DNA of 13,115 bases, taken from assembly GCA_014925825.1 (NCBI GenBank), contig JACGCK010000584.1:1-13115 (forward strand), written 5' to 3'. The notes under the pieces are model-generated. The model saw only the letters and a list, made by a program, of their open reading frames with translations. It ran no database searches and was not told where the DNA came from. Numbering within the stretch: position 1 is the stretch's first letter; each line of letters starts with the position of its first letter. The translations under genes were made by a program, and so were the position numbers. Below, in pieces: positions 1 to 8,217 of this stretch. Source of the DNA: Pholiota molesta (lineage: Eukaryota; Basidiomycota; Agaricomycetes; Agaricales; Strophariaceae).

Positions 1-1138
1 GCGACATCGAGAGAGTAAAACTGGTTACTGGTAAGGCTCCAACCGTATACTATACGTATACGGCCGATGGCGTATATATACGGATATGGTTGTATATTGT
101 ATACATACCGTATATATACAGTTATATGGTTTTTACTTTAGGGTTGTAGGATTAAATAAATTAAATACCAATTACTCAAGTTCTCCATGCTTTTTTGCAC
201 TTCAGAGGCTTGTTAACGTCAAATAGACCACTTCAGCCTTGAAAGAGCCATGCATTTAATTCACAATATATTACTATACCTTTCTTTCTGCATCTCCCAT
301 CTGGCCAGCCATTCCGTGCCCGCCCCGCACGCATCATAATTATATGCCGCGGCCCGCCAGGTGTGCGCGTGAGCTGCCAGCGCCAAATAGCTCCACCTGC
401 GTGCGCGATACTTCGCCACATAGTTCAGCTCACTGCCCTGCGGCGCCCATGGCACTCTCCCTCCGACGCAGCGGGAACCCGGGAGCAAGCTGGGAGGCGA
501 ATGAGTTTGAGTGGTACAGCATCTGCACCATCATCTGCAGCTGCGGCGCCACCGCCGGCGCGCGTGCCGCCAGCACTCGAGGACGAGGCGGCAGACGCGG
601 GTGGGGGCCGAGGAGGAGAAGGTCATACTATACTCGCGCCGGCTGCCTAGAGAAGAGCACACTGGAGATGCTTGCAGTGCTTGTGAGCATGGGCATGCCT
701 GCCAGGAGTGCGGCCACGGCGGTGGCGGCGGAGAGCAGGGGCCCAGAAATATATTTTGTGAATACTATATACCAACCATATACAAAACTGTATATAGTAT
801 AACTACAGTATACGCAGGTATCCCCAAAATGCGTATACATATACATATACATATATGGTATTTACCGTATATATACAGTAATGTATAGTGTACGGTTGGA
901 GCCTTAGTTACTGGAGACTTGGGCAAATTATTTTTCATCTCAATTCTTTGCATTTTTTTTTGGCAGACAGGTCCTCGAAGGTTCGATCGAGCCTCGCGGA
1001 CAGCTTGTAGATCTGGTGCAGTTTGGTAAGAAATGTACGTCTACCGTCGTATGTAGCCAATGCCTTGGAGATATCTTATGGGCCAAATGAATTGATACTG
1101 CATGTCAAGATGATGAACAACCTTACGTGAGGCGTTGA
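1..1138 (+). CDS. C-terminal exons of an unidentified protein (5' end outside window)
   Basis: Three exons can be joined in one frame: 1-14, 967-1025 and 1110-1138, with the TGA stop at 1136-1138. The first join (phase 2) uses a GTAAAA donor at 15 and a pyrimidine-rich acceptor ending TTTGGCAG at 966. The second uses a strong GTAAGA donor at 1026 and an AG at 1109 (84-bp intron). The spliced end reads as ordinary protein, for example REQVLEGSIEPRGQLVDLVQ, followed by an acidic DDEQ and a YVRR terminus. I do not recognise the family, and only about 33 residues are visible. The first intron is 952 bp only because a transposon sits in it. If the second intron is not removed, the frame ends instead at 1088-1090. 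The gene converges on the small minus-strand ORF that ends at 1205. The splice pattern and reading frame are inference from sequence alone. Confidence 0.5.
24..55 (+). repeat. Left target duplication and terminal inverted repeat
   Basis: The 8-bp duplication GTTACTGG occupies 24-31, followed at once by the 24-bp inverted repeat 32-55. Its partner is at 883-914. The only mismatch is position 17 of the repeat (T here, C at the right end). Confidence 0.9.
32..906. mobile_element. Non-autonomous hAT-like DNA transposon (MITE-like), complete
   Basis: The ends are 24-bp inverted repeats (32-55 and 883-906) that differ at one base and start TAAGGCTCCAACCGTA. The element is flanked by a perfect 8-bp duplication, GTTACTGG, at 24-31 and 907-914. 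An 8-bp target duplication together with a terminus fitting the hAT consensus YARNG points to the hAT superfamily. Both ends are AT-rich, with many TATA/CGTATA palindromes. The core (about 330-740) is strikingly GC-rich. No transposase is visible: the longest open frames (for example 344-802, Ala/Arg/Ser-rich) show no dimerisation or RNase H-like motifs. It must therefore move with enzyme supplied in trans, or be dead. Merlin elements also make 8-9 bp duplications and are the main alternative. Confidence 0.85.
883..914 (-). repeat. Right terminal inverted repeat and target duplication
   Basis: The reverse complement of 883-906 matches 32-55 at 23 of 24 positions. The second copy of GTTACTGG follows at 907-914. 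The perfect duplication suggests a fairly recent or well-preserved insertion. Confidence 0.9.
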
Positions 1139-1204
1139 CACTGTGTCGAAATTGCGAGTTGGTAGCATGTTTTCAATGAAATTGAGCCCTGCCCATTTCA
1201 TCCG

Positions 1205-1471
1205 TTAAGGCAATTTACTATAAGAGGGAGGTATGTCACAAATGAGGAGAGGAGAATATGCCGTATGTCGGTACCTTTTTGGAATTGGCTTGAACCCGTA
1301 ACGCGACTCCCAAGGTCCCTTCGGGATGGGGGGTGATCGGAACCACGGGAGATTCATCCAAATTTTGTAGAGCCATGCCTTCAGCCGTTGCCAGAGGGAT
1401 TCTTTTGGGCGCTGCTGGGGACGCGGTGGTACTTCAGGAGGCACCAGCCGGACGCTTTTTGCAGTGGACAT
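1205..1471 (-). CDS. Small hypothetical protein, Pro/Trp-rich (88 aa or 69 aa)
   Basis: The frame opens at an ATG at 1471 and ends at TAA 1205-1207, giving 88 residues. The N-terminal part is basic and proline-rich (VPPEVPPRPQQRPK). A Trp-rich, partly hydrophobic stretch with the pattern WLYKIWMNLPWF follows at about residues 33-44, then GPWESRYGFKPIPK. This looks like coding sequence rather than noise, but I cannot assign a family. A possible 57-bp in-frame intron (1218-1274, GTACCG...TTATAG) would remove 19 residues and keep the same stop, giving 69 residues. The ORF converges with the plus-strand gene ending at 1138, leaving 66 bp between the stops. No signal peptide or clear transmembrane helix is evident, though the Trp-rich segment could bind a membrane. 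Confidence 0.4.
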   Translation of the reverse strand: MSTAKSVRLVPPEVPPRPQQRPKESLWQRLKAWLYKIWMNLPWFRSPPIPKGPWESRYGFKPIPKRYRHTAYSPLLICDIPPSYSKLP

Positions 1472-1775
1472 GAGTGTATTGTGGTTAGTGAAACAGCTCT
1501 TTCAGACCCTTGAGCCTTCCCTCTGACTTTGTTTCGTTCGATCCAGACTTCCGCACATGACGTAGTAAGAATCTGAGGTTACCTCGATCGATCCTGCAAA
1601 GCTGTGCATTCAAATTACCAGGCCACCATGAGCATGTAGGCGAGCAAGACCTGACAATAGCTGGAAGGGCCTACGGTCCATATACGAATTATGGTCTCAA
1701 GTACGTACGTGGCATAAACAATGCATACTGTGGTCATAATTGTAGAGTGATTAGAACTTGTACCATCCTGAACAG
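1472..1775. other. Intergenic stretch, no feature seen
   Basis: I found no convincing coding frame, RNA gene or repeat here. A TGACGTA-type (CRE/ATF-like) octamer region near 1558-1565 could belong to the promoter of the small minus-strand ORF at 1205-1471, but a single short match is weak evidence. Confidence 0.4.
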
Positions 1776-2232
1776 ATGCATACTTCAAGAATACTGGAGA
1801 ATTTTCGTTCATACCACACAAGAGCGATGAGAAATGGCCAGTGAATAGGTTCGCGCTAGGTGAACAATAGTTTAACGAAGAAGTTAACTTCACACAACTC
1901 TTGATTTCTGCAGGCAGGCAGACATTGACGCCACACTAGAAGCGAATGAATATTCTTCCAAGGCTGCCCGCTCTTTCATTTCTATAGCACAAGGTATTCC
2001 ATATCCCCACCTTCGAAGGTCAGTTGAAAGGTGGTATGCAACCACAGATGGCAAGCTTTACTTATTGCCTCATACAGACTATTTGCACAATGGACGGCTG
2101 CAAGAAACCAATGGCACCTTGAGTAGTATAAATGAACAGATGCGTGAAATATGTTTGAAACAAGTAGGAAAACAATACATAGCTCGATGTGCAATGATCG
2201 GACAGGATGGAGAGCAGGGTATAAAGCGGTAG
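1776..2232 (+). CDS. Possible two-exon gene, 127 aa, unknown function
   Basis: An ATG at 1776 begins a 65-bp exon. A GTGAAT donor at 1841 and the acceptor TTTCTGCAG ending at 1913 give a 73-bp intron. Exon 2 (1914-2232) then stays open for 319 bp to a TAG. Exon 2 is open from 1888 onward, longer than expected in such AT-rich sequence. It contains the pattern EANEYSSKAARSF followed by GIPYPHLRRSVERWY, which faintly recalls psq-type helix-turn-helix segments of fungal transposases (x-IPY-x-x-LRR). That resemblance comes from memory and is weak. The stop lies 23 bp from the SET1 stop, so the genes would be convergent with overlapping 3' UTRs. It could instead be a decayed transposon fragment or chance. 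Confidence 0.3.
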
Positions 2233-2255
2233 TATATAAAATGATTATAAGGATT

Positions 2256-5200
2256 CTAGTTCAAAAATCCGCGACACTTGGTAGAGCCACAGAGACACGG
2301 GATTTTGTCCTGCTCGAAAGGGAAGTGGTAATCTGTCCAGCAAAACTATAATTAGTACAAAGGATACGGACAGGAAAATCGAAGAGTAGCGCACCGTAGG
2401 TAATTTCGTCACCCAGCTCGATATCTTGCTTGGCGTAGATGACGATCTTTTTCTCTCCGCTGATCGTAATGATTTTCGCCGTGCAGTTGGGATCGCAAGA
2501 GTGATTGATCAGACGGCTGGATGTGTGTGATAAGAAAGATGGTGAGCAACAAGCCTAAACAGCTGGCAGAACACACGCACCCAAGATTGCCCTTCTTCGT
2601 GGCATCCACCACCAAGTCCTCGTCAATGCGGAACAGATAGCTACTACCAATGCCTTGGCGCTCATATGCCTTCTCCCGCTTGTCCGCGACCTGCGCCCGG
2701 ATCACTTCACCGACGTACTCAATCACCATCTCCCCACGTGAGATCTTCTCCATCGCATACAAGCCCCAGTCGTGGATCGGCGAGCGCGCAAAGCGCAGGT
2801 GCTTCTTCCGCGTCTGCAGTTGGTTGAACTTGAATGTCAGTTCGCTCGCCGCGGTCTCGCCCTTCGACAGCGCCACCGCCCGCTGCACCTGGTTGATTTC
2901 CTCTAGGCCCTGTGCACGGCGCCGTGCATTCGCACGATTGGATCTCGACGACGTGACATGCTGCATCGGAGCTTCATCGATGATGGGGGGCGCCGCACCG
3001 GCGGTCGCAGCCCGCGCTTGGTACTGCGCGACATAGGCGGCCTTTTCTGCATGTGTGATCTTGTAGTACCCTTCTGTTCTGGCGCTACAAGTGAGATGCT
3101 TGCGGAAAGTAGGTACGTCAGATGAGGAGGGGGGCGCTGACGGCTTCTCATCGTTGGGTATCTCGCCCGCAAGCGCGAGCTTGGCGAAGTAGAGGTCCTC
3201 GTCATCCTCGCAGAGGCCCAGTTCCACAGGATCCGGAGGTGGCGAAGGCGCAGGCGGCGGAGGGGGTGTAGGAGCACGTCTCTTTTTCTTGGGTTGCGGC
3301 GAGGGCGAGCGAGACGGTGTCGCGGATGATCCATCGATGGTCGAGGCTAGATGGAGCTTGGTGACTGCAAGTGATGCGAACCTCTCTGTATCCGTGAAGA
3401 GAATATCTTCGACCATCTCTGTGTGCTTCGCTGTGCCCTTCTTGCCTTTAGCCTTCTTCGCTTGTTTGCCCTTGCCACTGGCAATTTCGTGGATTTTGTG
3501 CTTCTTCTTGACAGGCTCATCCTCTTCCTCGCGGTCTTCTGATACGGCGCGCTTGCGGGCTGCGATGTCGGCGTTGATAGCTGCGACTCGGGCAACGTCG
3601 GACTCATCTTCATCTTCCGACTCGATATCCTCGTCGTCAATGACCCTCCGCTGAGTCTTCACTGCCTCCATCTTGCGTTTCTTCTTCGGCCTCTCAACTT
3701 CTTCTTCCTCGTCCTCCTGCTCAAGCTCCATCTCTGCCTCGACTTCTGCCTCTTCTTTCTCTTCCACATCCATCTCGTCCAATTCTTCTTTCTCCTGCTC
3801 CACAACCTCTTTCTTCTTCTTGAATGAAAGCCCCTTTAGCCCTTTCTTCTCCAGCGGACGCGCTAGTTCTTTTTGGATTGCACTAGCATTCGCGCCTTTA
3901 CTGCGCTCCTCAACGACGAGCTTCTTCAAATCCTGCCCAACCAAGCGGTCGGAAATGTCCTTGCCCAGCAGGACGCGGAGCTCCCTGATGACTATCTCCT
4001 GCGCGGCGGCGACAAGCTCATCTGCGTCCCAGTGTGTCTTCTCAATCACCGGCTCGTAGACGGGCGGCGGATGCACAGTGAGAGTTACCGACTGGAATCC
4101 GAGCTGTTTTGAACCAAGTAGGGCAGTGGCGCGGTGGGCCACGCCGGCCTTCGGGAAGGTCACATAAAGGCCAGTGTGGTCGCGGAGGACCTGAAAAACA
4201 CAAGGAGCCCAAGGACACGTTGTGAGTATGCAGATCTGCACGACGAGGGGAGGAGTTCTATAGTCAGGATTCAGAAACTCACTTTATCAATAACAAAGCC
4301 ATCAAAGAAAGCCTGCACGTCCTCATCCTTGACCGAAGCTACGAGCTGCACTCCGCCTTGGACCTTCACATGATCATTCCCATTCTCCGCGAGCAGCCTC
4401 ACCACCTCCATGCGATCCTTCTCCTTCTCCGCAGCCGACCGATTCGCGCCACTCCCAGCCCCACCTGCCCCGCCCATATTCATGCTCTTCGTCCGTCCAA
4501 TTCCACCGCCAGCAGTGGCAGGGGACGGCGACCGCGAGATGTTCATCGGCGACGCCTGGTACGCGTTGTACTTGACCAGCGTCCGCCCGCGCGCACCCAT
4601 CACCCCGCCGGCAGTGGCGCTGCTCGTCTTCGCGGAGGCACGCCGGTTCCGTTCCCGCGCTTCCGCGCGCGCCTTCTCCAGCGCATCGATGATTTTTGGC
4701 GGCTGCGGATCTGGGTCCTGTGCTTTGGTCACTTCTGAAGAGGGCTTCGGAGGGAGGCTGTTCGCCAGGTTTGTGGGCCCGCGCTGAGAGGGTGCAGTCG
4801 GTTTCGACTGCGCGGAGGATGGGTGCGGATGCAAATGAGGGGCTTGGGTCGGGCCTTTCCGCGGCGCAGGGCTCTGCATCCCACTGTAAGGCGTCCCCGA
4901 CGATGCATCCCGATCCCTACTCGCAGGTGTTGCGCCGATGCTTGCACCTGCACCATTGGGGGTAGGCACTGCAGGCCCTCCGCGTCGTTTATCCTCCCTA
5001 TCTCTCCTCTTCCGTTCCTCGATCTCCTTCAGCACCGCCTTCAGTTTTAGGCCCTCTCCGTCAAATACAACTCTCCATTCCTCTTTCTCACCGCCCTTGG
5101 TTGTCTGCACACTAACGCTCAAGCCAGCTGTACGCATCAGCCCACCCTGGCGCCCGTTCTCTTTTTCCAGACACCGCCGCGCCTCCTCGTGCGTGGGGAA

Positions 5201-7413
5201 TTTGATGAAGAGCACGCCGAGTGCAGATCCATTTTCCTTGTCGATCTGTGGCTCAAACGCGAGCAACGGGCCATATTCCGAGAAGTGACGGCGCAAGGTA
5301 GTGGTAGGTGTGAGAGGCGAGATGTTTGTGATTAGCAACGAAGTTGGAGGTGCAGGACCGGTGGAGTTTTCGTCGTACTGTTTGATGAGACGAGGTCAGT
5401 ACGCAGAATTAAAAATAGATGGAGTGCATGAATAAGCTTCGTGACATAAGCGCTTCTCCACCCTCGCTTCGTACCCCGCATCCTCGAAGATAAAAAAGGA
5501 ACAGAAAAAAAAATTGAAACTGACCTGGAATTTGACAACAACCAATTCACTCTTCCCACTCCTCAAAGTCATAGGCCTCTTCACACCCTTGTCCTTTCGT
5601 GGATCCCGAATAACTGGCGTATCCTCCCGGAATCCACTATCCTCTTCATCCACCGTCTCGCCTTCCATCCGGTAAAGCATCTCCTTGCCCTTGCCCTTGC
5701 CTCTGATCCTGTCCTGCATCACTGCCGGCGTATTCGCAGTATGTTTCCTGACATGCTCTATCAGCTGACGGTAGTACGATGGCGGTCGCGTGTTGGGGTA
5801 AGTCCCTGGTGGGAGGTACGGCGTAGATGATGATCCCAGCGCAGACACCGAGGCGGCAGCGGTTGCAGAGTCCGTAGCAGGATCATACAGCACCTTAAAT
5901 GACCGATGCGGGGCGTACTCGGATTTCGGTGGAGGCCATGTTGGACGGGGTGGAAGAGATGCTTGGGCAGGAGGAAACCGCGGGGAAGCGGGTCGTATGG
6001 GCGAGATGGGTCTTGTCTGGGCATATGATGGCCGGTAACGCCTTGGAGATGGCTCGCGGGAATGAGGTCGAGAATTCCAAGAAGGTGGCGAAGAAGGTCG
6101 ACGAGGTAGTGATAGATTCCTGGGCGGATTTGATGTAGACGTTGGCGGAGGCGGAGGCGGTTGAATGGTTGGTGAGGGTGATCCAAAAAATCGGGATAGA
6201 GGTGGAGAATGTGGTCTGTGGTCCAATGGAGGCGGAGGAGGTAGATGTTGCTCTGCTGCAGGTAGTGGTGGTGGCGGTGGAGGCGTTGGCGAAGATATTG
6301 AGGGTGGTAATGGAGGCGGCGAAGAAATTGGCGGTAAAGGCGGCGGTGGTGGAGGCGGCGGAGACGAAGCTGGAGGTGGAGGCGGTGGCCGAGGATATGA
6401 TTCCGCAGGAGGTGGCGGTGGGGGATGTAATTCAGAGGGTGGAGGAGGCGGAGGCGGCGAGGAGGGCGGCCGCACTCTGAGATCGGTGGATGGTGGCGGA
6501 GGCGGAGGTGATGGAGGTGGTTGAGTAGGTGGTGGCGGTGGTGATGGCGGTCGGGCAGATAATGGGGGTGGTTGAGTAGATGGGGGAGGTGGTGGTGGTT
6601 GGATAGATGGCGGTGGTGGTGGCGGTTGCGTCAATGGAGGTGGTGGTGGCGGCTCGGTAGGAGGAGGTGGTTCACTTGGCGGCGGCGGCGGGGGTTCTGG
6701 ACGCCCAGGCACTACGCGATGTTGTATAGCTATGTGTACCGATGGCCGGTCCTGTTTAAGCTCTCCGTGTTGTTCCTTGGGCAGTGGTGGTGGAGGCGAT
6801 GGCGGAGATATTGACGCCCTGTACGCATTTCCACTGCTCGAATTAAAGCCGTTGATGGCCCCATTTCCATTCTGTTCAGACAACGAACTTCCTTGTGAAT
6901 AGGATGCTTGCCAGGAACTTCCAGTCTATGTCAAAGAGCACCGAAAAAAAGAGAAAAAAGAGCGATGAGCGCTAAATGAGTGATCTGACGTGTAACTGCA
7001 TGAAAAAACATTCAACATACCCTTCCACTGGTGCCCTCCTCTCGTTTTTTGCCCTTAATAGAGATAGGATACCGATTGGTCTGCAGTCCTTGCGCATTTG
7101 GCCCGCTGGAGCTGGGAAGGTGAGAGTGCCCATTTACGAGTTGTTTTGGACCAGGCGGCGGTCTTGCATGGTTGTTCGCCTGCAAACTCCTCGGACCCGT
7201 CGGCGGTGTGGCACCGATCCTACTTCCAGGATATGGAGTCGCCGCCGACTGTGATGGTCGTGGAGGCTGGGGGACGCCGCCTGTTGGCTTGGGTGCCAAA
7301 TTGGCATGATGGGCGCCCGCCAGCGACGATGACGACTGCAAACTAGAGCCTGATGAACTCGCATGGGTCCCCAGCAAGGCCCGGGGGCCTGTTGGGGGTG
7401 CCTTGCCCGACAT
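2256..7413 (-). CDS. SET1: SET1 histone H3 lysine-4 methyltransferase (COMPASS catalytic subunit)
   Basis: Six exons join without frame conflict: 7413-7021, 6925-5525, 5377-4283, 4190-2581, 2516-2395, 2332-2256 (1565 aa). Domains in order: N-terminus starting [15 protein letters not shown]; polyproline tract (about 204-392); conserved FKVLYDP (474-480); RRM (about 611-690, [19 protein letters not shown]); RRM-like SET-associated domain spanning an intron (about 920-1006); Lys/Glu-rich linker (about 1060-1240); N-SET (about 1291-1423) with RxxxRR at 1382-1387; SET (about 1424-1545) with [17 protein letters not shown] (1501-1511) and TYDYHF; post-[11 protein letters not shown] (1553-1560) ending GFLN. 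All hallmark SAM- and zinc-binding residues are present, so the enzyme should be active. It methylates H3K4 in chromatin from S-adenosylmethionine, with COMPASS partners. Introns are 95, 147, 92, 64 and 62 bp; CTCAC, CTGAC and TACTAAT-like branch sites are visible. The start is the first in-frame ATG, with no ATG upstream in that frame. Confidence 0.96.
6143..6709 (-). repeat. Polyproline-coding low-complexity tract inside SET1
   Basis: Residues about 204-392 of SET1 are runs of four to eight prolines broken by S, T, Q, L, E or A. By hand count about 110 of 189 residues are proline. On the plus strand this appears as purine-rich GGAGGTGGC-type repeats with many G-runs. Such tracts bind profilin, SH3 or WW domains in other proteins; a role in Set1 is not established. 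The DNA is expected to vary in length by slippage. Confidence 0.9.
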
Positions 7414-8037
7414 TGGTCGCGGTACGATGGAAAGAGGTGATGAGCAGGCGCGCGTGGCACAGCGAGCTGCCAAACAACGCCACCAAACATCTCTCACCGG
7501 CACCACCACTACCAATTCATCCAATCTGCCCCCCGACGGCCTCAAAATTCTTACAATCGGATTTATGGAGCTTATCTAGGTCGCATTATGCGAGCTCTGC
7601 ACTGCGGCACTTTTTTATGCTTTTTGACTATATGCGATGCCATTTAGGACACCTGCAGCGGCCTCCTTGGTCCGACATTTTTGGTTGACTTCTCATGCAT
7701 GTACAACGTGCACGTGGGACACCCTCTGCACACCATCTTGGCTCTGAGTCATCATTGCCGTCGATGTGATTGTTCAGTGCTCAAAAGTCAGTACTTACCC
7801 TGGGATCTGACGGTACGTTCTCAGCCATCCACACTCGGAGCACGACGGAACATTCATCTTCTTCGGTACGACGGAGCAGCAGCACTTATATAGGCTTCGA
7901 TGTGAAAAGCCTATTCAATTCTCGGTGAGATATAGCAACGACCATTATCACGTCGACACATCGCTCATATGCATCGCTTTTCCTCGATAGACCTATGGTC
8001 AGATCACTAAATCGATGACGACCTCGGCCTCCCAAAA
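7414..8037. promoter_or_regulatory. SET1 upstream region, no firm gene
   Basis: This stretch separates the SET1 start from the membrane-protein cluster and should contain the SET1 promoter and 5' UTR. Visible items are a CACGTG E-box (7711-7716) inside the larger palindrome ACGTGCACGT, a TATATAG sequence (7887-7893) in plus orientation, and an 8-bp inverted repeat ATAGGCTT/AAGCCTAT (7890-7914). Two ATGs lie upstream of SET1 on the minus strand: one at 7520, giving a three-codon ORF, and one at 7490, out of frame and overlapping the SET1 start. A 50-codon plus-strand frame runs from 7427 to 7579. None of these is proven functional. Confidence 0.4.
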
Positions 8038-8217
8038 ATGACCGAATACGAGCCAAAAGAAAATTGTGGTGGCCTCAGGATTACTGTGACGCGATCAATC
8101 ACCAACAGAAGGGAAGCTATGCTCCTCAAATATCAACGCTTCTCGTCCCTCATGGCTCTTGGATGGGAAGTAGCTTTACATCGACGAAAATGGAGACTTT
8201 TACATAGTAAGTGCTAG
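8038..8217 (+). CDS. Weak candidate small ORF (59 aa)
   Basis: An ATG at 8038 opens a 60-codon frame to TAG at 8215-8217, rich in Arg, Leu and Lys. It converges on membrane-protein copy 1, and the two stop codons overlap through the palindrome CTAG at 8214-8217. A TATATAG sequence lies about 150 bp upstream. I see no family resemblance. The corresponding stretch beside copy 2 does not keep this frame, so chance is the more likely explanation. Confidence 0.15.
   Translation: MTEYEPKENCGGLRITVTRSITNRREAMLLKYQRFSSLMALGWEVALHRRKWRLLHSKC

Noticed and set aside
344..802. 152-codon open frame inside the transposon as a transposase
   Set aside because: Composition is Ala/Arg/Ser-rich low complexity with no hAT motif and far too short for a transposase.
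835..856. TACATA microsatellite as a separate repeat locus
   Set aside because: It is part of the AT-rich right end of the transposon rather than an independent feature.
981..994. GGTTCGATC resembling a tRNA T-arm
   Set aside because: No matching acceptor stem, D-arm or anticodon arm around it, and it lies in a plausible coding exon.
1615..1893. Minus-strand open frame of 92 codons
   Set aside because: Begins at a GTG, has no motif, and overlaps a better two-exon candidate on the plus strand.
1982..2194. Minus-strand open frame of 70 codons
   Set aside because: Begins at a TTG and is antisense to the open plus-strand exon 1914-2232.
3289..4059. Serine-rich plus-strand open frames
   Set aside because: Antisense to the Lys/Glu-rich linker of SET1; the minus strand encodes the conserved protein.
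6142..6524. Glycine- and valine-rich plus-strand open frames
   Set aside because: They are the antisense of the SET1 polyproline repeat, which lacks stops in several frames.
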